Source of the DNA: JAJPHU01 sp035553375
Lineage (GTDB): Bacteria; Planctomycetota; Planctomycetia; Gemmatales; Gemmataceae
Length of the DNA stretch: 64,000 nt
Assembly (NCBI GenBank): GCA_035553375.1
Contig: DATNCY010000278.1
Coordinates: 5,281-69,280, forward strand
Direction of reading: 5' to 3'
How positions within the stretch are numbered: position 1 is the stretch's first letter; each line of letters starts with the position of its first letter. Below the pieces are notes generated by a model. It did no database searches. It had not been told where the DNA came from and worked only from the letters and a program-made list of their open reading frames with translations. A program made the position numbers and the translations under genes. This document shows, one piece after another, positions 25,571 to 35,340 of this stretch.

Positions 25571-25625
25571 GTTTAGCCGCTTGCGGCTTAGCGTGAGGCA
25601 TACGCTAAGCCGCAAGCGGCTAAAC
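25571..25625. repeat. Perfect 24-bp palindrome between convergent genes
   Basis: Arms 25571-25594 and 25602-25625 (GTTTAGCCGCTTGCGGCTTA plus GCGT and its complement) pair perfectly around a 7-base loop. It fills the gap between two convergent stop codons (25562 and 25633), so it probably serves both as a terminator. The outer bases match the palindrome at 21725. Confidence 0.85.
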
Positions 25626-25632
25626 GCGGAGA

Positions 25633-26988
25633 TCATTTCGCCGGTTTATCCACCTGATCGCGCGTGATCGCCACACTGACCGCGAGGCGTTCCACTTCTT
25701 TTTGCAGCGCGGCCAGGTCGCGCGGCAGCAGACGCGCGGCGATCGTGGCCCCGCCCTTGCTCTGGCGCGTCACATAGTAATCCATCACAAACTTCTGCTT
25801 GCCCATCTCCGCCTCCAAGGCGAAATGTTCCAGGATCGGCGAGGACCGCACCGTTCGCGGCGCATCGACGCGGAGAAGACGCGCTTGTTGCTTGCTCAGC
25901 CAATCGCGTGATTCAGCCAGGAAGCGTTCGCCGGTCGCGGCGCGCGTCAGCGGGTCGAGCGTCAGCAGGATGCCGCTGCCGTCGGCACTGTCGAGCGCCA
26001 CCTGCGTGCCGCGAACCCCTGCCACATGCCAGCGCCGAGCATACAGGAAACGCACGCCCAGGTCCGGGTTGTCGTACAGCAGCAGCGTATTGTCGGCATT
26101 CGGCTCCATCGCCACGCTTTTCAGGGTCGATTCGCTCAGTTCCGTCGAGCGCGTGTGCGCCTGCCGCGTCAGCACGAATCGACCTTCGATTCGGCCCACT
26201 TCCTTGCCGTCCTTGTCGAGCATGGAGTGCTTGCCGCGCAGAAACAGATAGCTCAGATGATTGGACTCCAGATCGAAATAGAAGTAGCCCTCCAGCTCTT
26301 GTCGATTGGGTCCGTCCTCGTTGGCACCGCGCACCGTGCCGCGGAACGACACGCGGGCATGACGCCGCTTCTCTAGCGTAATGAACTGATCGAGCCGGCA
26401 TTCCAGCGAACCTTCCTCAATGCGTTCGAGATCGGTCAACTCCTGAATGGCCGCCTGCGTCGCGGACCAGCGATCGCCCACACGAATAGGGTGATCGGCG
26501 AGCAATCCCGTCAACGCTGGCGTGAAGACATCAGTACGAACCAGATCGATCTCGCCCCAGGTCAGCGGGCCGTCCGGCGAGAAGGGCACTTCCTTGTTTT
26601 GATGGCGTAGCAGGATGAGCCGGCGCACTTGGGGCCGCAGCGAATGTTCCTGCGGGCGATCGCCGACCGTGCGGCGGAAATCGGTGCGCCGGCACAGCCG
26701 GGCCGTCTTGCGGACTTGCCCATCCTGTGCGACATCGAGAACTCGTTCGTCATATTCGATGGCGCTGGTGCCGCGCACACTCAGCGGCTTGGGTGCGGGT
26801 TTGTCCTTCTCCGCAGGCAAGCTCAGTGTGCCGGATAGGTCCACGCGCGTATTGACGTGATACTCGTAGCCGACCGGGAATCGTTCTTGCAACCGAATTG
26901 GCTCCTCGGCGGCAAGGGAAGAGGCACAAGTTAGGCAAACAAGTCCGGCGGTGACAAGAAGAGGACACTTCCTGAGAGGTGACTGCAT
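25633..26988 (-). CDS. Secreted protein of unknown function
   Basis: 451-residue protein with a signal peptide (MQSPLRKCPLLVTAGLVCLT, cleavage near SSLAAEE). No enzymatic motif is recognised. The mature part has a beta-rich N-terminal region (FPVGYEYHVNTRVDL, residues about 38-52), a middle section that echoes outer-membrane or transport stress domains (EGYFYFDLESNHLSYLFLRG), and a C-terminal segment (LLYDNPDLGVRFLYARRW onward) resembling the PsbP/DcrB-like fold. Function is unknown. It is transcribed alone, convergent to the orphan permease gene. Confidence 0.6.
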   Translation of the reverse strand: MQSPLRKCPLLVTAGLVCLTCASSLAAEEPIRLQERFPVGYEYHVNTRVDLSGTLSLPAEKDKPAPKPLSVRGTSAIEYDERVLDVAQDGQVRKTARLCRRTDFRRTVGDRPQEHSLRPQVRRLILLRHQNKEVPFSPDGPLTWGEIDLVRTDVFTPALTGLLADHPIRVGDRWSATQAAIQELTDLERIEEGSLECRLDQFITLEKRRHARVSFRGTVRGANEDGPNRQELEGYFYFDLESNHLSYLFLRGKHSMLDKDGKEVGRIEGRFVLTRQAHTRSTELSESTLKSVAMEPNADNTLLLYDNPDLGVRFLYARRWHVAGVRGTQVALDSADGSGILLTLDPLTRAATGERFLAESRDWLSKQQARLLRVDAPRTVRSSPILEHFALEAEMGKQKFVMDYYVTRQSKGGATIAARLLPRDLAALQKEVERLAVSVAITRDQVDKPAK

Positions 26989-27866
26989 GGGATCTGCTCC
27001 GTGGGACGAGTCATGTACGTGCTTCTGAGCGGGGGCATTGGCCCCTTGAGTCGAACTCAGAGGGCGTTAGCCCTCCGCTCAGGAAAGGCGTCTCCTCGAT
27101 TCTACCCGCCTGCGCCGCGCAGCGCGCGGCGCAACTTTGTCCCAGGGCGTGGCTTCGAGAAGGAGGGGAGAAAGTTTGCGGCTTGGGCAAGAAAAAGCGA
27201 ATTGGCAACGGACTGTATTGTATTCAGTCACTCTTGCAATTTTGAACACATATACTGTAAAATTGTATAGAAAACGGGGCGGTTTGCGTTGACTCCGCGA
27301 GGACGTGTTTAGGCCGAGCGCGAGAGATCATCTGCCGAAAAGCGTGCAAGGGCAAGTACCTGCGTTGATCTCATGAAGAAATGGGCACAGACAGGCGTCT
27401 AGCATTATGGGGAATGGCCCAGCTTTTGCAATAGAGAAAGGCGCGGCCGACGAATCCGCTGGATGAGGTTGACACAAGAAAGATGTCCTGCCAGCGAATA
27501 ACAGGACGGCGAGGTAGATAGCTTTTGGTGTCCAACCTGTAAAGAGGAACTTGTGGAGTGGGACGGAAGGAGATCCTTGCGATTCGGAGCAGAATACCCC
27601 GAACCCCCGAGTGGCCTAGAAGCGTCTTACCTGGGCTATCTTGAAGAGATCGGTTGGTGAATGGCACGAACTGAAACGCATTTAGACTTTCTTGGCGGTG
27701 GACACGTAACAAAAGAAGAGGGCCGCGAGACCGTTCGCGAGCCTCGGACAGGTGAGGACGACAGAAGCCGGCACCAGACGAATCCCGCGAACGCTGGCGC
27801 CTACAAGCAAGAAAGGCCGAAGCCTTGGGATGGACCCAGGCGTAAGGCCGTAAAGGAGTGGTGGCT
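26989..27866. other. Long gap before the sigma-factor gene, no gene supported
   Basis: The 878 bp are flanked by divergent genes. Near 27040-27100 there are short palindromic pieces (GAGGGCGTTAGCCCTC). Around 27237-27270 an AT-rich stretch offers TTGAAC and TATAGA separated by 18 bp as a possible promoter, which would leave a leader of roughly 600 nt before the sigma ATG. The open frames in the leader (27371-27994 minus, 27661-27870 plus) lack homologous features. It may be a structured leader, but I see no riboswitch I can name. Confidence 0.4.
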
Positions 27867-29573
27867 ATGAATGGCTTCAACAATCCGGCCCTGAAAGAGT
27901 TGACGGACCAACAAGTTCGTTTCACCCCGCCCGCTCGTCGGGCCGAGCAGCTGGTTCGCGCCGAACGTCTCTTGGCGGAGATCGATCCAAGCAAACGGTA
28001 TCCTTATCAATTCGTCTGTTGGCGAATCACGGATTACCGTCCGCAAACGCATGCCGATCTGCTCATCGCCGGCGATGAATTGGCACACGATCTGCTGTTA
28101 TTGATGCAGGCTCTTTCAGGGAAAATCCTGCCACCGGTGCCGGCCGACGAGATTCCTGAGCCGGTCGTCACGCTCGAAGAAATCAGCAAGAAGCTGAACG
28201 TCTCGACAAAGACCATTCGCCGCTGGCGCAAGCTGGGCCTGGTGGGGCAACCCATCGTGTGCAATGGCAAGCGTCAGGTGGGCTTTTTGCAATCGGTGGT
28301 CGATCGTTTCCTCATTAGTCATCCCGACCGTGTCGAGCGTGGCAGCCGCTTCTCGCAGATGAGCGACGAGGAACGGGATGAGATTTTGCGGCGCGCCCGC
28401 CGTCTGTCGCGTGTCTGTGGCGGCACGCTTACCGAAGTCAGCCGGCGAATCGCTCGCCGACTGAGTCGATCCGTCGAAACGATCCGCTACACCATCAAGA
28501 ATTACGATCGCCAGCACCCGGAACAGGCTCTCTTTCCGAACCTGACCGGCCCGCTGGACGCGGTGACGAAACAGACCATTTATAGCTCTTATCGTCGAGG
28601 GATTAACGTGGACACACTGGCCAAACGATTTCAGCGCACTCGGACCTCGATGTATCGGGTAATCAATGAAGTGCGTGCGCAGCGCCTGCTGGAGCAGCCG
28701 CTCGATTACATTCCGCATCCATCCTTCGATGATGCCTCGCTTGAAACGGCCATCGCGGCTCCCATGCCGGACGCCGACGCCTATGAGGCCAAACGGCTGG
28801 CCATGCACGCGCCGAAGGATGTGCCGCCGGAGTTGGCTTCGTGCTACGAGTATCCGCTGCTGAGCAAGGAGCAGGAACAGCACCTGTTCCGCAAGATGAA
28901 CTTCCTCAAGCACAAGGCGGCGAGCCTACGCAATCAACTCCGCAAGGAGGGCGGCGAGGAGAACGAGGTCGATCCGACGCGCGTTCGCAATCAGATGCTC
29001 AAGGACATTGAGGATTTGCAGCGTGAGTCCAGCGTCGTCAAGGAATTGCTCATCAACGCCAACATGCGTTTGGTGGTCAGCATCGCCAAGCGGCACGCGG
29101 CGCAAGCCGACAATTTCTTCGAGTTGGTTTCCGACGGCAATATGTCGTTGATCCGGGCCGTCGAAAAGTTCGACTTCGGTCGCGGCTTCAAGTTCAGCAC
29201 CTACGCGAGTTGGGCGATCATGAAGAATTTCGCCCGCACGATCCCGGATGAGAAGCATCGCCGCGAGCGTTTCGTCACCGGCCACGAAGAGGTCTTCGAG
29301 GTCGCCCCGGACAACCGGACGGACGAACACGAAATCCTGGCCACTCACGAACGGGCGACGCACAGTGTCAATCGTCTGTTGGAATACCTGGAGCCGCGCG
29401 AGCGTGAGATCATCCGCATGCGAGCGGGCCTGGACGATCACGCCAAGGGCATGACATTGGAAGAGATCGGCCAGCAGTTCGGCATCACGAAAGAGCGTGT
29501 GCGCCAACTCAACGCGCGGGCGATGAAGAAATTGCGTTCCATCGCTGAGGAGCAGGAACTCGACATGCCGTAA
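27867..29573 (+). CDS. Sigma-70-family factor with N-terminal MerR-like and HTH domains
   Basis: 568-residue sigma factor. ATG 27867 follows AAGGAG by 8 bases. Residues about 95-150 hold a helix-turn-helix (EEISKKLNVSTKTIRRWRKL) of the MerR type. Residues about 170-280 contain two further HTH-like units (LTEVSRRIARRLSRSVETIR and VDTLAKRFQRTRTSMYRV). The C-terminal 250 residues are canonical sigma: region 1.2-like YPLLSKEQEQHLFRKMNFLK, region 2 NANMRLVVSIAKRHA and FSTYASWAIMKNFAR, and region 4 LEEIGQQFGITKERVRQLN. It would direct RNA polymerase to a dedicated promoter set. A planctomycete-type architecture with unknown input. Confidence 0.88.
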   Translation: MNGFNNPALKELTDQQVRFTPPARRAEQLVRAERLLAEIDPSKRYPYQFVCWRITDYRPQTHADLLIAGDELAHDLLLLMQALSGKILPPVPADEIPEPVVTLEEISKKLNVSTKTIRRWRKLGLVGQPIVCNGKRQVGFLQSVVDRFLISHPDRVERGSRFSQMSDEERDEILRRARRLSRVCGGTLTEVSRRIARRLSRSVETIRYTIKNYDRQHPEQALFPNLTGPLDAVTKQTIYSSYRRGINVDTLAKRFQRTRTSMYRVINEVRAQRLLEQPLDYIPHPSFDDASLETAIAAPMPDADAYEAKRLAMHAPKDVPPELASCYEYPLLSKEQEQHLFRKMNFLKHKAASLRNQLRKEGGEENEVDPTRVRNQMLKDIEDLQRESSVVKELLINANMRLVVSIAKRHAAQADNFFELVSDGNMSLIRAVEKFDFGRGFKFSTYASWAIMKNFARTIPDEKHRRERFVTGHEEVFEVAPDNRTDEHEILATHERATHSVNRLLEYLEPREREIIRMRAGLDDHAKGMTLEEIGQQFGITKERVRQLNARAMKKLRSIAEEQELDMP

Positions 29574-29612
29574 TGGGCCGTGGGCCGAAGGAAACGACCA
29601 CTCCCTCCTCAC

Positions 29613-29643
29613 AAGGCTCCGCATCTTGCGGAGCCTTTTTTTG
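29613..29643 (+). terminator. Rho-independent terminator of the sigma-factor gene
   Basis: AGGCTCCGCA and TGCGGAGCCT form a perfect 10-bp stem with a TCT loop, followed by a T-run, 40 bp after the stop codon. Confidence 0.9.
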
Positions 29644-29652
29644 TTGCACGGT

Positions 29653-29717
29653 AGAACATTGTGCAAAGGTGGTCGTACTCGGGACAAACCCTTACGACCA
29701 CCTTTGCACAATGTTCT
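29653..29717. repeat. Perfect 25-bp inverted repeat, dispersed family
   Basis: Arms 29653-29677 and 29693-29717 are exact complements around a 15-base centre. One arm plus downstream flank recurs near 9798-9850. It lies between the sigma terminator and the convergent FAD-oxidoreductase stop. Confidence 0.8.
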
Positions 29718-29776
29718 GAAGGGCTGGCGCTCACGAAAAGACAATACCAGAAACCATTCGCGCACCCAATGCGCGA

Positions 29777-32713
29777 TCAAACCTTTTCACCCTGTCGAGG
29801 CGCGGAAGTGTCTCGATCCACCATCTGTTCCTCCAGCACTTCGAGCGGATGGCACGCATGCCGACCGGCTAGATCCTTGATTTGATGACGGCAAGACGTG
29901 CCCGGAGCCACGACCGTCGCGGCGGGCGCTTGTTCCAGGGCCGGCAGCAAGGCGAGGTTGGCAATTTGCACACTGAGATCATAATGCTCGCGTTCAAAAC
30001 CGAACGAGCCGGCCATACCGCAGCAGCCGGTATCCAGCACGGTGACATCGAGTTCGGGCACCAAGCGCAACGCCGCGGCAGTGCCGCCCGCGCCAAGCAA
30101 CGCTTTCTGATGACAATGGCCATGCAGCACGCACTTGCCGGGACGGGGCCGCAATGGCAGTTCACAGCGGTTCGTCTGAATCTGCTGAGCCAGCCAGTTA
30201 TCGGCCAGGTGAGAGGACGCGGCAATCGTCTTCGTTTGCGGCCCAGGCAGCAGTTCGGTCCATTCGTCCGCCAGCGTCAGCAGGCAACTCGGTTCCAGAC
30301 CGAGCAACGGCGTACCATCGGCGAGCCGTCGCGCTAGTCCGCCGACCTGCTCCTGAATTACGGCTTTGGTCCGATGCAGAAATCCCTTGCTAATCATGGG
30401 TCGGCCGCAGCAGGTCAAGTCGGCCAACTCGACCGCGTAGCCGGCGCGTTCGAGGACGCGCACGGCGGCGCGACCGATGGCCGGCTCGTTGAATGTCGTG
30501 AAGCAATCATCGAGCAGCAGCACTCGGCCGCGCGTGCCGGCCAGCGCATCCGGTTTGTGCCGGGAAAACCAGCGGCGGAAGTGATCGCGATGCAGCTCCG
30601 GCAAACTGCGACGACGATCAATGCCGACCAGTTTTTCCAGCAGCCAGCGAAGCGGACGGCGATTCTGCACAAAGTTAATCAGCGGAGCCAGCGGCGCACC
30701 CAGCCGATTCATGCGGTGGATGTTGCCCATGAAGAGATGCGAAAGAGGACGTAAACGATCCTGATAGTAGAATTGCAAAAACTCGGCCTTGAGCTTGGCG
30801 ACATCGACGTTACTGGGACACTCGGCCTTGCATCCCTTGCACATCAAGCACAGATCGAGTACGTCGTAAACTTCGCGGTTGTGAGCGAGCGGTTGTTGTC
30901 CCGCCAGCGCCAAACGCAACGCATTGGCTCGGCCGCGCGTCGTGTCCTTCTCATCGCGGGTTGCGCGATACGAGGGACACATGGTGCCGCCCTCCATCTT
31001 GCGGCAAGCGCCGTTGCCATTGCACAATTCAATCGAACGCGCAAACCCCTCTTGCCGACTGTAATCGAAGAGGGTGGCCGGCTCGGACGGATGGTAACGC
31101 GGGCCGTAACGGAGATTCTCCGTCATCGGCGGCGCATGCACGATTCGGCCCGGATTGAGCAGATGTTTCGGATCGAACGCCTGCTTGACGCGGCAGAAGG
31201 CTTGATAAATGGCCGGACCGAACATCTTCTCGTTCCACTCGCTGCGTGCCAGGCCGTCGCCATGTTCGCCGCTGAGCGAACCGCCGAACTCCAGAACAAG
31301 GTCCGTCACCTCCGCCGTAATGCGGCGCATGCGTGCCACATCGCCAACGTCCTTCAAGTTCAGCACCGGGCGAATGTGCAGACAGCCGACGCTGGCGTGA
31401 CCGTAGAAAGCGCCATCGGTGCCATGACGTTGCAGCAATTCACGGAAGCGCGCGGCGAATTCCGGCAGATAACGCGGCGCGACGGCCGTGTCTTCGACGA
31501 AGGTGACAGGTTTGCGATCGCCGGTCATGCCGTACAAGAGCGGCATGGCCGCGCGGCGTAGGTTCCACAACGGCTCACGCAGCGAAGGATCGAGTGCCGG
31601 TACCGACGCGGTGAGGCCGTTGACTCCCGCCAGTCGGCGCTGCAAACGCTCGACGCGGTCGGCAACCTCGGCCGCATCATCGCCGCTGAATTCGACCATA
31701 AGCACCGCTTGCGGTTGGCCCTGAATGGCCTTCATGGTGTCCTTCAGCGCCAGGTTTTTGGCCGTCAATTCCAGCAGCAGATGATCCATCAATTCCACGG
31801 CGGACGGCTGCATTTCCAGACACGGGGCCACCGCATCCATCGCTGCGCCCAGCGTGGCGAACTGCGGCACGAGCAGGCCGCGCACCTTGGGCTTGGGCAG
31901 CAATCCCAACTCCGCCTCGGTGATGACCGCCAGCGTTCCCTCGCTGCCGACGATCAACTGATGCAAACCGACCGGCTGCTGTCCGTCGTTCAATCCCGCC
32001 GAAAGAACATCGAGGTTGTAGCCGCTGACCCGTCGCAAAATACGCGGGAAACGTCGTTCAATCTCCTCGCACTCGTCGCGGACGACAGCCCGCACTTGCT
32101 GATAGATGTTACCTTCCAGCGAGCGGACAGCGCCGCGTCGTTCCCACTCGGCGGGGCTGATTGGATCGAAACGGGCAGAACTGCCATCGGCAAGGACGAC
32201 ACCGAGACCGCGAACGTGATCGATGGTTTTGCCGTAGACGATGGAGCGCGCGCCGGCCGAGTTGTTGCCGATCATGCCGCCGAGATTGGCGCGGCTAGCC
32301 GTCGCCACGTCCGGCCCAAACTGCAAATCATACTGATCGAGGGCGTTATTCAGGGCGTCGAGAACAACGCCCGGCTGCACCCGCGCGATGCGGCCGGTTG
32401 GATCGATGTCGAGAATGGCGTTGAGATACTTGCTGCAATCCAGCACGATGCCGGGACCGATCGATTGCCCCGATAAACTGGTACCGCCGCCGCGCGCCGT
32501 GATCGGCACTTCTGCCTCGGCCGCGATTTGCACGATGGCGACGATGTCCGCGATGCTTTTGGGAATGACAACGCCGAGCGGTTCCATCTGATAGATGCTG
32601 GCATCGGTGCTGTATAGCCGGCGTGAAGTAGGATCGAAACGCACCTCGCCGGCCAGATGCTTGCGCAGATGGCGAGCGAGGTTGTCGCGCTGAAGTTCGG
32701 TGATACTGTTCAT
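29777..32713 (-). CDS. FAD-linked and Fe-S oxidoreductase (D-lactate/glycolate dehydrogenase type)
   Basis: 978-residue fusion enzyme. The N-terminal half is a VAO-type FAD domain (ITARGGGTSLSGQSIGPGIV near residue 75) with the FAD-oxidase C-terminal domain ending AFDPKHLLNPGRI. A ferredoxin-type [4Fe-4S] region follows, with CNGNGACRKMEGGTMCPSYR (first cluster) and CLMCKGCKAECPSNV (second). The C-terminal half has two CCG-type domains (LTCCGRPMISKG; DTGCCGMAGSFGFE) that bind Fe-S and pass electrons to quinones. Such single-chain enzymes oxidise D-lactate, glycolate or similar 2-hydroxy acids at the membrane. Start MNSITELQRDN is set at 32713. Confidence 0.85.
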   Translation of the reverse strand: MNSITELQRDNLARHLRKHLAGEVRFDPTSRRLYSTDASIYQMEPLGVVIPKSIADIVAIVQIAAEAEVPITARGGGTSLSGQSIGPGIVLDCSKYLNAILDIDPTGRIARVQPGVVLDALNNALDQYDLQFGPDVATASRANLGGMIGNNSAGARSIVYGKTIDHVRGLGVVLADGSSARFDPISPAEWERRGAVRSLEGNIYQQVRAVVRDECEEIERRFPRILRRVSGYNLDVLSAGLNDGQQPVGLHQLIVGSEGTLAVITEAELGLLPKPKVRGLLVPQFATLGAAMDAVAPCLEMQPSAVELMDHLLLELTAKNLALKDTMKAIQGQPQAVLMVEFSGDDAAEVADRVERLQRRLAGVNGLTASVPALDPSLREPLWNLRRAAMPLLYGMTGDRKPVTFVEDTAVAPRYLPEFAARFRELLQRHGTDGAFYGHASVGCLHIRPVLNLKDVGDVARMRRITAEVTDLVLEFGGSLSGEHGDGLARSEWNEKMFGPAIYQAFCRVKQAFDPKHLLNPGRIVHAPPMTENLRYGPRYHPSEPATLFDYSRQEGFARSIELCNGNGACRKMEGGTMCPSYRATRDEKDTTRGRANALRLALAGQQPLAHNREVYDVLDLCLMCKGCKAECPSNVDVAKLKAEFLQFYYQDRLRPLSHLFMGNIHRMNRLGAPLAPLINFVQNRRPLRWLLEKLVGIDRRRSLPELHRDHFRRWFSRHKPDALAGTRGRVLLLDDCFTTFNEPAIGRAAVRVLERAGYAVELADLTCCGRPMISKGFLHRTKAVIQEQVGGLARRLADGTPLLGLEPSCLLTLADEWTELLPGPQTKTIAASSHLADNWLAQQIQTNRCELPLRPRPGKCVLHGHCHQKALLGAGGTAAALRLVPELDVTVLDTGCCGMAGSFGFEREHYDLSVQIANLALLPALEQAPAATVVAPGTSCRHQIKDLAGRHACHPLEVLEEQMVDRDTSAPRQGEKV

Positions 32714-32781
32714 AGTGACGCCAACCCGCACCGTTCAAGATGTTTGCATTTGTGTACATAAATCAGTCTACAAATGAGGCG

Positions 32782-35340
32782 TCAGTGAAGAGCGATCTCA
32801 TTCGGGGCAGTCTCACATCCAGAGTGTATACAGGCTTCTCGGATGGTGCGGACCAGATCCGGCAAGTGCGGTTCAAACCAGTGGGCGTCATTGCCTGAAA
32901 AGAGCCACACGCTCCAGCGGCGAGACCTTAGACCCCACTGGCCGATCTCCACATGATTGACGGCGGCGCATTGGAAAAAGAAGTTGATTGATTGGCGCAG
33001 AAACATCTCCCATTCCGCCGGATCTTTCGCCCAGTCTCCTTGCGGCGCTCGAAATGGAGTAAGCGCCGGTAACGGTGCGTTCTGCCGTGTCTGGTTGATA
33101 CGGAAGCTGATATTCTGGATCCCTTTAGCAGTATTACAGACCTCACATAGTGTCTGAAGGTTGTCCATGCCGTGCTTGCCGCCGAAATATTGGGGGGCGA
33201 TGTGATCGACCTGTAACTTTCGGGTGCTTCCGCAGCAGAGACAGCGAAAGTGGTCTCGTTCTTTGACCTGTTCCTTGATGGCATCAGACGGCTCACGGTC
33301 CTCACGATTCTCGGGGTTGCTGATTCCCTTGCGGTCGTGCGCGGCGTCTTCGCCAGGGCCGGGTTTAAACAAGAGGCGGTTGACGCAGCCATCGAGAGCG
33401 GACTTGAAATGACGGATGTTATTGTACAGCACTTTCCAGTAGCGATCCGTCCGATCCAGTTCAGCCGAGAGACGTTTTATTTTTGAGCTTTCACCCCAGT
33501 CTTCAGACACACAGGTCTGCGCGATCGCGTCCAGGTCGTGTTTGTCGCGCTCCTCGAACGGGAAAAAGCGAGGGGATTGCCGGTTTTGAGCGACGTGACG
33601 GGCTAGTCCGAACAAATCGCCTCCGAGATCCGAGCCGACGTGTTCGGACTCGTTCGGAAAGAAATTGTCTTTCCACGCGCTAAGGCACATTCGGCGGGCG
33701 TCGTCGAGTTGAACGGCATCATCCTGAAATGACTCTAGTTTGTCGTTAAGCAAGGCGGCGATCAGACGCTCATACCGCTCCTTTTCATGGTCAAAGACCA
33801 TGACCAACCGCCGCACAGGTTCGACTTGCTCGTCGTCGGAGCGCGCGGCCGAATATTCGGCGAGATACCACCCGGCGGGGAGGAATGTGTTGTACGGCGC
33901 TGGGTTTGTATTGTCGCCGGAATCCATCTGTGCGGACAGGCGACGCACCAGTTCGATGGAAATGAGTTGGAGGGGTGGGCGCTTCCCATAGTCGGGTGCC
34001 TCCTTGTCGTCCGCTTCATCGGGGTTGAGTGGGTCGTAAGCAGCCCAGTCAATGCGATGCGTCCAGTCGTCAATGAACGAGACGATGTACGTTTTTTCCG
34101 TCCCTCCGAACTCCTTTCCCCGGAGTCCACGACCGACCATTTGTGTTAGCAAAATGCGACTTGTGGTCTGTCGGGTGAGGAAGACGGTCTGCACTTCAGG
34201 TACGTCCGTGCCTTCGGTCAGCATACGCACGTTAATGAGGACATCAAGGCGGCCCTCCTTGAAGTCGAGGATGGCTTTGGCGTTCTCACTCGCCGCTTCG
34301 CTCGCCGTGCGACGATTGCGGACGTCCGCGCCGCTACGATCGATGGCTACGAACGAGTAGACGGCTCCCGCCCGCACATTGCGGCGGATGAATGCTTCGC
34401 GCAGATACTCGCACTGATACCAGCGGTCGGCGAAGATGATCGTTTTCCCATATCTCTCTCTGTCGCTGACGTACCGATTCACGATGGCGTCGTTCCGGTT
34501 CTGGTTCGTCGCGAGTTGCTCGATCACGTCTTCAGGGATGTCGCGGTAGGTCGTCGTCCATTTCTGGAATGCCGGTTCGTCAAACGTCGGCGCAAATTCG
34601 GTCGGAGCATCTTCCAGTACGGGGTGGGAGAGGATGCCAGCCGCCATCAAGTCTTTCGCGGGGACTTGATAGAGAATGTTTTGTGGGAACAGCCTCAGGA
34701 GCCACCCTTGTTTCCGTTCGTCGTTATAGATCGGTGTGGCTGTCAGCCCAAGGAGGAACAAGCCTGGGCAGCGATTCCGCAGATGGTCGATCAAGGTGCG
34801 GTAACTCGGCGCTGGAGCATGGTGAGCCTCGTCGAAGACGACGATCAGTTTGTCCGCTGCGGCGCTCAGAAATGCGTCGAGTTGGGGATGGCTCCTCTTA
34901 TCGGCGTTCGCTGCCGTTTGCAGCGAGCAGATGACCACATCGTCGGTGGGCATGATCGAGTGAAACTGGCAGTGTTCGGGAGTTCCCGAAACCACACGAA
35001 CCGTTAGCCTTTCTTTCGATCCGGCGATCAATCCGGCGAGGTCGTCGAAGTATGAAGATGCCTGTTCCAGCAAGTGGTGTGTGTGGGCGAGCCAGAGAAC
35101 TTTGTATCCCTCAAACAACGGATTACTACAGATGAAGTAAAGAGCCGTGAAGGTTTTTCCACCTCCGGTCGGAAGAACCAGAATGCTCCCGCGAGGCGGA
35201 ACAGGTTTGGACTTGTACCACTTCCCAAGCGCCCCGATCGCGCCGTTTTGGTGGTACGCGAGTTTTCGCTTAGGAGGATGCTGACGCCGTTCAGTCAAGT
35301 TGTAGACCGTGAAGAAAGGGTTGGGTTGAAGGTCGGCCAT
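32782..35340 (-). CDS. SF2 DEAH helicase fused to HNH endonuclease
   Basis: 852-residue protein. The N-terminal SF2 helicase has LVLPTGGGKTFTA (Walker A, residues about 55-65), VVFDEAHHAP (DEAH about 170-173), GLTATP (198-203), TEGTDVP (motif V) and QMVGRGLRG (motif VI). A long linker follows. An HNH nuclease lies at about residues 690-740: CLCCGSTRKLQVDHIAPQYF, then HGMDNLQTLCEVCNTAKG, with paired CxxC zinc ligands and the H-N-H order. A C-terminal domain of about 110 residues, with NFFFQCAAVNHVEI and WSVWLFSGNDAHWFEP, is unrecognised. No partner gene adjoins. Helicase-nuclease fusions are common in anti-phage systems, so a defence role is inferred. Confidence 0.8.
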   Translation of the reverse strand: MADLQPNPFFTVYNLTERRQHPPKRKLAYHQNGAIGALGKWYKSKPVPPRGSILVLPTGGGKTFTALYFICSNPLFEGYKVLWLAHTHHLLEQASSYFDDLAGLIAGSKERLTVRVVSGTPEHCQFHSIMPTDDVVICSLQTAANADKRSHPQLDAFLSAAADKLIVVFDEAHHAPAPSYRTLIDHLRNRCPGLFLLGLTATPIYNDERKQGWLLRLFPQNILYQVPAKDLMAAGILSHPVLEDAPTEFAPTFDEPAFQKWTTTYRDIPEDVIEQLATNQNRNDAIVNRYVSDRERYGKTIIFADRWYQCEYLREAFIRRNVRAGAVYSFVAIDRSGADVRNRRTASEAASENAKAILDFKEGRLDVLINVRMLTEGTDVPEVQTVFLTRQTTSRILLTQMVGRGLRGKEFGGTEKTYIVSFIDDWTHRIDWAAYDPLNPDEADDKEAPDYGKRPPLQLISIELVRRLSAQMDSGDNTNPAPYNTFLPAGWYLAEYSAARSDDEQVEPVRRLVMVFDHEKERYERLIAALLNDKLESFQDDAVQLDDARRMCLSAWKDNFFPNESEHVGSDLGGDLFGLARHVAQNRQSPRFFPFEERDKHDLDAIAQTCVSEDWGESSKIKRLSAELDRTDRYWKVLYNNIRHFKSALDGCVNRLLFKPGPGEDAAHDRKGISNPENREDREPSDAIKEQVKERDHFRCLCCGSTRKLQVDHIAPQYFGGKHGMDNLQTLCEVCNTAKGIQNISFRINQTRQNAPLPALTPFRAPQGDWAKDPAEWEMFLRQSINFFFQCAAVNHVEIGQWGLRSRRWSVWLFSGNDAHWFEPHLPDLVRTIREACIHSGCETAPNEIALH

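Noticed and set aside
27371..27994. Minus-strand open frame in the sigma leader
   Set aside because: No ribosome site or recognisable motif, and it overlaps the sigma-factor N-terminus.
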